This document shows, in pieces, positions 1-7,397 of a DNA stretch of 64,000 nucleotides. The stretch is from JBLMZI01 sp050258755. GTDB taxonomy: Bacteria; Bacillota; Syntrophomonadia; Syntrophomonadales; DTU052. The stretch lies in NCBI GenBank assembly GCA_050258755.1, contig JBLMZI010000003.1, forward strand, positions 1 through 64,000. Reading direction: 5' to 3'. The notes below the pieces were generated by a model. That model searched no databases and was not told the DNA's origin. It was given only the letters and a program-made list of their open reading frames with translations. Position 1 is the first letter of the stretch. Each line of letters opens with the position of its first letter. The translations under genes were made by a program, and so were the position numbers.

Positions 1-72
1 CACAGCGCTTTGGATAACCTTACTCCAGTCGAATACAGAGACTCGGTCTCAGCCCAGATTCGGGCATCTTAA
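1..72 (+). CDS. IS3-family transposase OrfB, C-terminal fragment
   Basis: This is the last 23 codons of an open frame entering from outside the window. The residues HSALDNLTPVEYRDS match the conserved tail of the IS3-family integrase-core transposase, commonly written HSALGxLTPxEY. It is the only part of the DDE transposase visible, so activity cannot be judged. The stop is TAA at 70-72, followed by about 49 bases to the proposed terminal repeat, a normal arrangement for IS3 elements. The family call is fairly secure from the motif; the subgroup is not. Confidence 0.68.
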   Translation, partial: HSALDNLTPVEYRDSVSAQIRAS

Positions 73-121
73 ATCTGGCTCAGACTAACGCAAGGGCTGT
101 ACAAATGCTGGGGGCAGGTCA
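1..121 (+). mobile_element. IS3-family insertion sequence, 3' end only
   Basis: The window opens inside an insertion sequence. Frame 1 reads through the C-terminus of an IS3-type transposase and stops at 70-72. The element appears to end at 121 with ...GGGGGCAGGTCA. Read from outside inwards this is TGACCTGCCCCCAGCATTTG, which resembles the TGA...-type terminal inverted repeats of IS3/IS2-group elements. The left end and most of the transposase lie outside the window, so the target duplication cannot be checked. The element sits 52 bases beyond the stop of the oxidoreductase gene, which is transcribed towards it. Confidence 0.66.
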
Positions 122-172
122 TTTGCCCCGTTTGATTGCCGGTAAAAGATAGAAAGAAGACTAATTTTCCTA

Positions 173-2473
173 TTATTCTACCGGGTATATTCTACATAGC
201 ATACTTTTTAATGATTCCGAGCCGGTTTCCGGATCATAATCCATCTCACCGAATGTTAGGTTGATACTCGATTGTTTCCAGCCATGTTCAGGCGCAGCTT
301 CTTCGGGAAACCACCACGCGTATTGCGCACAAACCACATTCTCAGCGATTCCGTCAAATAGCTTGGCACGCATTTTTACCCTGCCATGGGGAGTCTCGAT
401 CCATACCCAGTCACCTTCGGAACAGCCGAGTGACGCAGCCGTATGAGGATTGATTTCTACGAGGGGGTCTGGATTTTTACGGCGCAGCGAACTGATTTGG
501 CGGCCTTCGCTATGGAAGAAATCGCCCGTTTTAACGCCTCCGATCAACATTAGGGGATACTTTTCGGCTGCTTGAGGTGTTGAAACTGGTGAAAACGCGG
601 GTTCACGATAAATCGGAAGCGGTGGAATTCCCATGGACTCGAGGGTATTCGAGTATATCTCCAATTTTCCTGAAGGTGTGTGGAAAAAGTGTTTTTCTTT
701 CTCAAAAGCAAAGTATCTGGCCTTGCCGGTCAAAATTCCCCGCTCACAAAATTCCTCAAAAGTCAGACCCGTGCTTTCCAGCATCCAATCGGTAAGCGCC
801 TGATGGTTGTGCCAGGGAAATGCATCGTGCATGCCTAACCGCTGGGCCAATCGGATCATGACCTCCTGGTCATCAAGGGTATCCCCGATCTTAACCACCT
901 TTTTACGGGGAAATACGCTAAAAGTATGGGCGCCCGAGTTATGGATCTCGTCGTACTCCAGCCAGGTTGAGGCTGGCAGAAACAAGTCGGCATAATGTGC
1001 CGTAGGCGTTATGAAGAAATCGGAAACCACGATGTAGTCAATGCGTTTTAAGGCCTCTTCTATCAGCAGGGAGTTGCTCATGGTGAGCAGCGGATTAGCC
1101 CCCATGATCCATAAAGCCTGGATTCGGTAAGGATCATTATTGACGATCGATTTCCAGAAGGTCGGGGGGTGAACCGCCGGAGACAGGGGATACCGGGCGC
1201 CGGTTAATTGGGCCACCAGCTTAAGTGCCTGCCCATCCCCCCGATTTTGGCTGAGTCTTAAGAGCAGGGGATAAAGGTTATATTTTAAAACATCCAAAAC
1301 TTGAAGGGACTTGTTCTGGATAAATCTTTTGGCGGGAGCGGTTTGTTTTTTGCAATCTCTGTCCAGGGCACATTGATAATTCTGCAAGGGCATATAGCGA
1401 AATCCTGAGAAATGGGGGTCCAGGTAGGGGAATTTGACGCGTAACCCCTGGGGACGTTCGAATACAATATCTCCACCAGGTATATGCAAATTACCGGTTA
1501 TGGCCCGTAGTATAAGCAGCGAGCGGGCCGTATGAAAGTTGCACATGCTTTGGTCGACGGCATTTCCCCACTGCATACAAGCTGGTTTGACAGTCGCGTA
1601 AGTGCGGGCTGCCTCTCTGATATCTTCCGCGCCTATCCCAACGATTTCTTGCGCCCATTCTGGCGTGAAATGTTTTACATGCTCTTGAAGTCGGCCGAAT
1701 CCTACGGTGTAGTTCTTAACAAAGTCTCGATCGATCAAGTCTTCACCGATGATGACGTTAATCATAGCCAGGGCCAGTGCTCCGTCAGTGCCGGGTCTTA
1801 ATTGCAGCCAGTGGTCAGCTTTTTCCGCCGGTGAAATACGTCTGGGATCGACTACGATTACTTTTTGGGCATTTTTTATGGCCTTTTGCAGAATGGCTCC
1901 ACACATTCCGTCAGAGGAATTATGCCCCTTGGCTCCAGTAATGTTACACCCCCATATCATGACGCATTGTGGTTCCACTTCACCCTGACCATAAACGTCG
2001 CAAACGGGTAACTCTGACATCCCTTGGGTAAAGATATTGGCATAAACACGGGGCCAGAAGCAGATATGAGCCACGCCGGTGAAATTGGGCGTTCCGAACG
2101 CATTCGCAAAGCGGGCTCCCAGGTTTTCGTAAGGCCGGCCTGTTCCGTGCATCAAACCGAAATACTGTGGCCCGCTCTCGCGTTTTATTTTGAGCAGGCG
2201 CTCTGCCATCTCATCCAGCGCTTCATCCCAGGATATCGGCTCCCATTTGTTATCCCCGCGATTTCCTATTCTGCGCAGCGGTTGCAGCACCCGGTCGGGG
2301 TGATACAGCAGTTCTACCGAAGCAGCTCCCTTAGGGCAAATGTAGCCACGGCTGGTAGGGCTTTCCGGATCTCCGGTAATTTTTACGACCCGTTCTCCTT
2401 CCATGTGAACCAGAACTTGACATACTCCGTGGCACATACGGCAGGCCGATTTAATTATTCTGGTATTTTGCAT
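173..2473 (-). CDS. Molybdopterin (Mo/W-bisPGD) oxidoreductase, catalytic subunit
   Basis: A 766-residue member of the DMSO-reductase superfamily. Cys11, Cys14, Cys18 and Cys46 form the N-terminal [4Fe-4S] site (CRMCHGVC...CPKG). Cys138 in AHICFWPR is at the place of the metal-ligand cysteine of Cys-type enzymes such as thiosulfate/polysulfide reductases and acetylene hydratase. The C-terminal pterin-binding domain includes VEINPHTAASLGCSEGDWVWIETPHGRV. There is no twin-arginine signal, so the protein should stay in the cytoplasm unless carried by a partner. It follows the cytochrome b gene by 18 bases and the MerR gene lies before that, giving one operon. No four-cluster ferredoxin subunit is encoded beside it. 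The substrate cannot be told from sequence. The gene ends close to an IS element. Confidence 0.9.
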   Translation of the reverse strand: MQNTRIIKSACRMCHGVCQVLVHMEGERVVKITGDPESPTSRGYICPKGAASVELLYHPDRVLQPLRRIGNRGDNKWEPISWDEALDEMAERLLKIKRESGPQYFGLMHGTGRPYENLGARFANAFGTPNFTGVAHICFWPRVYANIFTQGMSELPVCDVYGQGEVEPQCVMIWGCNITGAKGHNSSDGMCGAILQKAIKNAQKVIVVDPRRISPAEKADHWLQLRPGTDGALALAMINVIIGEDLIDRDFVKNYTVGFGRLQEHVKHFTPEWAQEIVGIGAEDIREAARTYATVKPACMQWGNAVDQSMCNFHTARSLLILRAITGNLHIPGGDIVFERPQGLRVKFPYLDPHFSGFRYMPLQNYQCALDRDCKKQTAPAKRFIQNKSLQVLDVLKYNLYPLLLRLSQNRGDGQALKLVAQLTGARYPLSPAVHPPTFWKSIVNNDPYRIQALWIMGANPLLTMSNSLLIEEALKRIDYIVVSDFFITPTAHYADLFLPASTWLEYDEIHNSGAHTFSVFPRKKVVKIGDTLDDQEVMIRLAQRLGMHDAFPWHNHQALTDWMLESTGLTFEEFCERGILTGKARYFAFEKEKHFFHTPSGKLEIYSNTLESMGIPPLPIYREPAFSPVSTPQAAEKYPLMLIGGVKTGDFFHSEGRQISSLRRKNPDPLVEINPHTAASLGCSEGDWVWIETPHGRVKMRAKLFDGIAENVVCAQYAWWFPEEAAPEHGWKQSSINLTFGEMDYDPETGSESLKSMLCRIYPVE

Positions 2474-2491
2474 ATGGCACCTCCGGCCAGC

Positions 2492-3211
2492 TTAATGTGG
2501 CTGGTCAATAACCGTGCTTTCTTTCCAGAGTGAATGGTGTTTATCTGTGTATGCTTTGGAAACATGGCCGTTCAACAATACCCGGGCCGTGTCAGGATTG
2601 ACGAAAAGTGAAAGAAAGCCATGGCCGATGACCATTATGGTGGCCAGGCATCCCAGCAGCCCATGAACGCACCAGAACAGCTCTTTTCTGCCTGCCAGAC
2701 TGTGAGAGCCGTGTTCCATTACGACGGCGCTGACCAGCAGGCCAAGCAACACCAGCATGAGCGACCAGTAGTACATCTTTTGCCCGGCATTAAATCGTCC
2801 GGACGCTAGTGGTTTAGGATCATGGGATAAATATCCGCCCATCTTTAGCAACCAGGGCCAATCATATTGTTTGAACAATGCGTCAGGAACCCATCCAAGC
2901 AAAGTGATCAAGGCGATAAGGAAAAATATGAAGCCTAACCAGCCATGAAATGGACCTAAATGGTCCAGTGCGGTGCCTGGAACAACTTGCATGAACCCAG
3001 TCGCCGCCAAAGTCAGGAACCCGAGCAGCATCAGCCAATGGGAAATCCATTCCCGGATGCCGAATCGACGCACCAGGGTACCTGGGCCGACCTCTTTGCC
3101 CGATACTGTATGGGGCCCGAAAGTTATGTAATAGAGCAGGCAAGCTGCTGCGGGCAGGCTGATCGCTGCGATCCATACCAATAGCTTGTGCGCTGCGTAC
3201 AAATCGATCAT
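2492..3211 (-). CDS. Membrane cytochrome b subunit, formate-dehydrogenase gamma/thiosulfate-reductase type
   Basis: A 239-residue integral membrane protein with about five hydrophobic segments. Heme-ligand candidate histidines lie in WISHWLMLLGF, HGWLGFIFF and VHGLLG...GHGFLSLF. The C-terminal stretch GHVSKAYTDKHHSLW resembles the FdnI/FdoI tail. It should pass electrons between the quinone pool and the oxidoreductase encoded next. The start at 3211 is chosen because AGGAGG lies eight bases before it; an in-frame ATG at 3241 has no such site. It begins two bases from the stop of the MerR gene, so the two are probably translationally coupled. What is missing is the iron-sulfur subunit that normally connects such a cytochrome to its catalytic partner. 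Confidence 0.86.
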   Translation of the reverse strand: MIDLYAAHKLLVWIAAISLPAAACLLYYITFGPHTVSGKEVGPGTLVRRFGIREWISHWLMLLGFLTLAATGFMQVVPGTALDHLGPFHGWLGFIFFLIALITLLGWVPDALFKQYDWPWLLKMGGYLSHDPKPLASGRFNAGQKMYYWSLMLVLLGLLVSAVVMEHGSHSLAGRKELFWCVHGLLGCLATIMVIGHGFLSLFVNPDTARVLLNGHVSKAYTDKHHSLWKESTVIDQPH

Positions 3212-3212
3212 A

Positions 3213-3920
3213 TTATCTGCCTCCTTTTTGAGTTCCAGCATGCTGATGGTTTATGAAAAATTCACGGTATGCTTTGGCGGTAAGCAGGCTTTTCACTTTT
3301 TCCAGTCCACTCTGAATCTCTTTGAGTGGCAGATGATTTACTTCGGTTTCCCGGTGAATGATCCGGTCATGAACCAGCTCGGCTTCCGTGCGGGCACACT
3401 GCAAAAAGCTGCTGTAAAGTTTGAGGTCCTGCAGTCTCATCCCCATGGCCATGATTCCTTTTAAGGCTTCTGCCACAGCAAGGTCAAACCGGTTAAACCT
3501 TCCTTCAGGAAACGGGGAGATTATTCCCATATCGATCAATTGGCCTAAATCCCCCTCGGTAAGGCCGGTCTCCGCTAAAAAAGATACTTCATCAAATGCC
3601 TGGGCCGCTCCATCGCCCTGGACCTGGCCGAACAGATGGTCAAACAAAACCAAGTGGTCTTCTTCACCGAGATCTTGGCCTTCACGTTTTGCCGTTAGAA
3701 CTTCCTTAATCACTGCCAGGGGTAGGTAGCGGTTCTCCTGCATTTTCTTTATGAAGCGAATATCATCAATCGTTGACTCATCGTAATAAGCCATGTTTTT
3801 GCTGGTGCGTATCGGCGGCAGCAATAGACCCTCTCGAAGATAGAAGTGAATTGTCTGCTTAGAAACGCCAGATAATCTTACTAAATCGCTCATCTTACAT
3901 AATTTAGTCTCTTGTGTCAT
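3213..3920 (-). CDS. MerR-family transcriptional regulator
   Basis: A 235-residue protein with an N-terminal MerR winged helix: MSDLVRLSGVSKQTIHFYLREGLL, then a wing ending in NMAYYDESTIDDIRFIKKMQ. A roughly 150-residue C-terminal part of unknown ligand follows. It is the first gene of the oxidoreductase/cytochrome b operon. A perfect inverted repeat overlaps its promoter, so autoregulation is likely. The start at 3920 (MTQETKL) has AGGAG ten bases upstream; the longer frame to 3974 runs through the promoter palindrome and is rejected. The C-terminal half lacks an obvious cysteine metal site, so a metal sensor is not supported. The effector is unknown. Confidence 0.87.
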   Translation of the reverse strand: MTQETKLCKMSDLVRLSGVSKQTIHFYLREGLLLPPIRTSKNMAYYDESTIDDIRFIKKMQENRYLPLAVIKEVLTAKREGQDLGEEDHLVLFDHLFGQVQGDGAAQAFDEVSFLAETGLTEGDLGQLIDMGIISPFPEGRFNRFDLAVAEALKGIMAMGMRLQDLKLYSSFLQCARTEAELVHDRIIHRETEVNHLPLKEIQSGLEKVKSLLTAKAYREFFINHQHAGTQKGGR

Positions 3921-3946
3921 AGCGTACGCTCCTAAGAACCTTACTA

Positions 3947-3974
3947 ATGTATAGTGTATATAGACACTATACAT
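3947..3974. promoter_or_regulatory. Perfect palindromic operator of the MerR operon
   Basis: ATGTATAGTGT and ACACTATACAT form a perfect 11+11 base inverted repeat with six bases between the arms. It overlaps the spacer and -10 of the promoter on the minus strand. This is the expected position for a MerR-family dimer, which binds between -35 and -10. Assignment to this regulator is inferred from position. Confidence 0.8.
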
Positions 3975-3982
3975 GACGTCAA
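3955..3982 (-). promoter_or_regulatory. Sigma-A-type promoter of the MerR/oxidoreductase operon
   Basis: On the minus strand TTGACG (3977-3982) is followed after 16 bases by TATACA (3955-3960). Transcription would start about 25-30 bases before the MerR ATG. The 16-base spacer is shorter than the 19-20 bases of classic MerR-activated promoters, so the regulator may act as a repressor here, or the true -10 may be a neighbouring TATA-like hexamer in the palindrome. Confidence 0.6.
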
Positions 3983-4231
3983 GCGATTACTCTGGAACAT
4001 TTTTCGAGATCTGTTCAGGTTGAAATGAGGTGCAATAGTGCACACCTCCTCAAGAAAAATGCACTCCCCAGCCGTGAAATCTTTGAAAGATAGGCAAGGG
4101 GTGTGCATTTGTATCATTTCATAGTACTTTAGTCATTAAAATTGATAGTGAAGCGGAGCCGAAAGGTTTCGCTTTTCTGTTATATTAGGGCTTAGGAGGA
4201 TGTCGCATTCTTAAGAAGAGGGTGAACGTAT
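3983..4231. other. Intergenic region with a cluster of TGCAC-type motifs
   Basis: This divergent intergenic region holds four related short motifs: GGTGCA (4029-4034), TGCACACC (4039-4046), TGCACTCC (4060-4067) and GGTGTGCA (4099-4106). Two larger arms, 4057-4069 and 4098-4110, pair with one mismatch. These could be operator sites for the gene at 4232 or part of the MerR control region. A TATATT hexamer lies just before the ribosome site of the 4232 gene without a good -35. No coding region is seen. Confidence 0.4.
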
Positions 4232-4696
4232 ATGGCAAAGAAATCGTTTAACCAACAACTGCAGGATAGCAAGGATATGCCAAAGATATCCGAAATCACT
4301 GATCCAAAAGGAATAGCAATGTATGGAGGAACAAAGCTGCTGATTGCTCCGCCACTTGCCTATGATGAAATAATGAAAAAAATACCAGCGGGAAAGGTAA
4401 TTACTTCTGATTATATTAGAAGATATTTAGCAAAGAAGCATGGTGCTGATAATACCTGTCCTTTGACGGCAGGAATATTCATAAACATTGCAGCCAAGGC
4501 TTCTATTGAGCGTGGCGTTAATGAGACACCTTATTGGAGGACTCTGAAAAAAGACGGTGAGCTTAACGAAAAATACCCGGAAGGCATTGACGGGCAAAAG
4601 CTTTATCTTGAGATGGAAGGGCATACCATTATTCAGAAGGGCAAACGGTATTTTGTGAAGGATTATGCGGAGAAGGTTTTTGAATTAACCGAGTAA
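4232..4696 (+). CDS. MGMT/alkyltransferase-like protein lacking the acceptor cysteine
   Basis: A 154-residue protein. Its C-terminal two thirds align by eye with the DNA-binding domain of O6-alkylguanine-DNA alkyltransferase: helix-turn-helix-like AGKVITSDYIRRYLAKKHG, then PYWRTLKKDGELNE, then EGIDGQKLYLEMEGH. The acceptor motif PCHRV of true enzymes is PYWRT here, so the methyl-accepting cysteine is replaced by tyrosine, as Atl proteins replace it with tryptophan. It would bind damaged DNA without repairing it directly, or have another DNA-related role. GGAGG lies upstream, though about 28 bases before the ATG; AGAGGGTG is closer and is the likelier ribosome site. The gene is visibly more AT-rich than its neighbours, which may point to separate ancestry. 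Confidence 0.66.
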   Translation: MAKKSFNQQLQDSKDMPKISEITDPKGIAMYGGTKLLIAPPLAYDEIMKKIPAGKVITSDYIRRYLAKKHGADNTCPLTAGIFINIAAKASIERGVNETPYWRTLKKDGELNEKYPEGIDGQKLYLEMEGHTIIQKGKRYFVKDYAEKVFELTE

Positions 4697-4749
4697 ATTC
4701 ACTTGCGGAGGATCAATCCGGATAACGATCCAAGTGAGGACTGAGGGTT

Positions 4750-5355
4750 TCATCCGATCTTTGCCCCGAAGGCTTGGGCAACCAGCACCGCCTGAGCGAA
4801 GTCCAACCGGACGCCTTTCAATTCAAACGAGCGAAAATCCACACTGGCCATCACCGCCCCGCGCAGATCAGCTTCGGAAAGCCGGGCCCGGGTAAGTTGG
4901 ACGCGCGACAAATCGGTGTCCCGCAGATCCGCTTTTTTCAGATTGCATCCTGAAAGATCGGCCTCCGCCAACTTCACCCGGCGCAGATCCTGGTGGCTCA
5001 AATTAGCGCCGCGCAGGTTGGTGTACGACCAGTCTCCGCCGGCAATGGTGATGCCGTCAAACTTGGTTTCCTCGAACGCAGAGCCGATCATTTTGCATTC
5101 GACGAAGCGGGCGGCGAATAAACTGGCCCCGGAAAACTGGCAGTTGGCGAAAGTCGAGTCCGTGTGAATCGAGCCGTTCAAAGCGGCCCCGGTAAAATTG
5201 CACTCGGAGAAATGGCACCCAACGGTTTCGGCCCCGGCCAGGTTGGCCCCCAAAAACCGGCACCTGGTGAAGGTGCAGTTCCGGATTTCCTGATCCTGCA
5301 GATCGACCGTCCGAAAATCGGCTTCATTGAATTCCTGATTAAGATACACCGGCAT
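4750..5355 (-). CDS. Pentapeptide-repeat protein
   Basis: A 201-residue protein made almost wholly of A(D/N)LXX-type repeats, for example FLGANLAGAE, YTNLRGANLSHQDL, AEADLSGCNLKKADL and LSEADLRGAV. These fold into a right-handed quadrilateral beta helix. Length and an interruption about midway (GGDWSYTNL) are like Qnr/McbG proteins, which mimic DNA and protect gyrase, but many such proteins have no known role. No signal peptide or membrane segment is present. The start at 5355 is chosen because GAGGAG lies nine bases upstream; the longer frame to 5409 has no ribosome site. It stands alone and follows thiC on the same strand after 129 bases. Confidence 0.85.
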   Translation of the reverse strand: MPVYLNQEFNEADFRTVDLQDQEIRNCTFTRCRFLGANLAGAETVGCHFSECNFTGAALNGSIHTDSTFANCQFSGASLFAARFVECKMIGSAFEETKFDGITIAGGDWSYTNLRGANLSHQDLRRVKLAEADLSGCNLKKADLRDTDLSRVQLTRARLSEADLRGAVMASVDFRSFELKGVRLDFAQAVLVAQAFGAKIG

Positions 5356-5484
5356 TCGTACTGCTCCTCGGCTTCCGCGATTTATTTTAATGATAAAAGC
5401 GTAACGCATATTTCCCGATATACAAAGAGAAAAGCATTGGACCGAGTGGGCATGGTCTCAAGAGAACCTCAAATGCCGCCGCTT

Positions 5485-6750
5485 CTATTTCTGATCAATA
5501 GCCGCCCCCGTTTGATAGGTCCTAATTGCGCATAGATCACCGCACATGGTACAGCCGGTTTCGAGCTGGAAGCCATTCTTGGCATGGTAAGCGTCTCTGG
5601 CGCGTTCGGGATTCAGCGAGAGGGCAAACTGGGTCGGCCAATCAAGATCACGCCGCGCTGCCGCCATTTTTTGATCCCGTTCCCGGGCGCCAGGGTGACC
5701 CTTGGCAAGATCGGCGGCATGAGCGGCGATTTTGCCCGCAATGACCCCCTCTTCGATGTCTTTTAAATCCGGGAGTCCCAGGTGTTCGGCAGGCGTGACA
5801 CAGCAAAGAAAGTCAGCCCCTGCAGCCGCGGCAACCGCGCCGCCAATGGCAGCCGTAATATGGTCGTATCCGGGCGCGATGTCGGTCACGAGCGGGCCCA
5901 GGATATAGAAAGGGACTCCGCTGCAGGCTCGCTTTTGCAGGAGCATATTCATCTGTACCTCGTGCAGCATCAGGTGGCCAGGTCCTTCAACGATCACCCG
6001 CACCCCGCGTTCCAGGGCGCGGCGGGTAAGATCGCCAAGGGTATAAAGTTCTTCGAATTGTGCCCGATCGGAGCCGTCGGCCACACAGCCAGGCCGGAGC
6101 CCATCCCCAAGGCTTAAGGTCAGGTCGTAGGCGGCGGCAAGTTCCAGAAGCCGGTCATAATGCTGGTAGAGCGGATTCTCCTGCTTGTTGGCGAACATCC
6201 AGGTCGATAGCATGGAGCCCCCGCGGCTGACCACGCCCAGGATTCGGTCTTTTCGTACATGCTCCAGTGCTTCGCGGGTGATCCCGCAGTGAACCGTGAC
6301 GAAATCCACCCCGTCCTCGGCCTGCCGGCGCACCGCCTCCAGCAGGTCATCCGCAGTCAAGGATGCCACACCGCCGCAGCCCTGCCTTTCGTAAGCAGCC
6401 TGATAGATCGGGACTGTCCCAACCGGCACCGGACAGGACGCGATCAAGGCGCGTCTATTCCGGTCGATGTCAGATCCCAGCGAGAGGTCCATAATGGAGT
6501 CCGCTCCAAGGCGCACAGCCAATTCCATTTTTGCCTTCTCCAATTCGGGGGTCGAAGCCCGCGGGGAGACCCCCAGGTTGATATTGATTTTTGTAGCGAG
6601 GCTCTTGCCCACCGCACAGGGTATCAACCCCGGGTGCCGGGGATTGCCAAGAACTACTGTCTCCCCGCGGCGCAGACCGGCGGCGAGTTCCGTGGCCGCA
6701 ATTCCTTCCTTGTGTGCAATTTCCTCGATCAGTGAATCGCTGATTCTCAT
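5485..6750 (-). CDS. thiC: Phosphomethylpyrimidine synthase ThiC
   Basis: A 421-residue radical-SAM enzyme that rearranges 5-aminoimidazole ribotide to 4-amino-5-hydroxymethyl-2-methylpyrimidine phosphate for thiamine. Visible signatures are NINLGVSPRAST, GADSIMDLSLGSD, VPVGTVPIYQA, FVTVHCGI, SRGGSM, LSLGDGLRPGC, VEGPGHLMLHEV and the C-terminal cluster motif CTMCGDLC. It is the short form found in many anaerobes, without the long N-terminal extension of the E. coli protein. It is last in the thiD2-thiM-thiE-thiC operon and overlaps thiE by four bases. Expression should fall when thiamine diphosphate binds the riboswitch at 8680-8777. Confidence 0.97.
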   Translation of the reverse strand: MRISDSLIEEIAHKEGIAATELAAGLRRGETVVLGNPRHPGLIPCAVGKSLATKININLGVSPRASTPELEKAKMELAVRLGADSIMDLSLGSDIDRNRRALIASCPVPVGTVPIYQAAYERQGCGGVASLTADDLLEAVRRQAEDGVDFVTVHCGITREALEHVRKDRILGVVSRGGSMLSTWMFANKQENPLYQHYDRLLELAAAYDLTLSLGDGLRPGCVADGSDRAQFEELYTLGDLTRRALERGVRVIVEGPGHLMLHEVQMNMLLQKRACSGVPFYILGPLVTDIAPGYDHITAAIGGAVAAAAGADFLCCVTPAEHLGLPDLKDIEEGVIAGKIAAHAADLAKGHPGARERDQKMAAARRDLDWPTQFALSLNPERARDAYHAKNGFQLETGCTMCGDLCAIRTYQTGAAIDQK

Positions 6751-7397
6751 CGCATCTCCTCCTTTCGCAGGGCGCCTGTCGCAAGTTCCCGAAGCCGCCG
6801 AGCCGCACCGAGCGGATCGGCCTGCCCAAAGATCGCTGAAATCATGGCTGCACCATCCGCTCCCGCCGCCAAAACCGCCTGAATATTGGTTTCATGAATG
6901 CCGCCGATTGCAATCACCGGGATTTTCATAGCCTGTTTAATGACCCGCAGCATCTGAAGCCCCGCAGGTATTTGGATATCAGCCTTGGTCGCGGTAGCAT
7001 AGACCGGACTGACGCTAACGTAGTCAGCCCCGTCCCGCTCGCCCCGCCGCGCCTCTTCCAGGGTCGTCACCGAGACCCCGATCACTGCTTCCGGACCGAG
7101 CATTTTTCTTACGCAGGCCGGTGAAAGGTCGTCCTGCCCCAGATGAACGCCCTCGGCCCCGACGGCAAGCGCGATATCAGCCCGGTCGTTCACGATCAGC
7201 GGAATACCGTACCGCCTTGTTTCCTTATGACAAGCCAGGGACAACTCATAAAAATCACGGGAACTCCCCTGCTTATCCCGAACCTGAATGATATCCGCTC
7301 CGCCGGCAAGCGCCTGCCGAAGACAGTTCATCGCGTTTTCTCTGCGGATGAAACCGGTATCGATGATCGGGTACAGCATCAGACTCAACTTTCCCAT
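6747..7397 (-). CDS. thiE: Thiamine-phosphate synthase ThiE
   Basis: A 216-residue TIM-barrel enzyme that joins hydroxymethylpyrimidine diphosphate and thiazole phosphate. Signatures are IIQVRDKQGSSRDFYE (pyrimidine diphosphate contacts), LIVNDRADIALAVGAEGVHLGQDDL, VIGVSVTTLEEA, YVSVSPVYATATK and PVIAIGGI. Its length is normal for the single-domain enzyme. It overlaps thiM by 13 bases and thiC by 4, so translation is coupled. An in-frame ATG seven codons in is an alternative start; the longer one has GAGGTG five bases upstream. Confidence 0.96.
   Translation of the reverse strand: MGKLSLMLYPIIDTGFIRRENAMNCLRQALAGGADIIQVRDKQGSSRDFYELSLACHKETRRYGIPLIVNDRADIALAVGAEGVHLGQDDLSPACVRKMLGPEAVIGVSVTTLEEARRGERDGADYVSVSPVYATATKADIQIPAGLQMLRVIKQAMKIPVIAIGGIHETNIQAVLAAGADGAAMISAIFGQADPLGAARRLRELATGALRKEEMR

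Noticed and set aside
122..172. GGGGCA...TGCCCC hairpin across the IS boundary as a terminator
   Set aside because: No T-run follows on either strand, and the left arm belongs to the IS terminal repeat.
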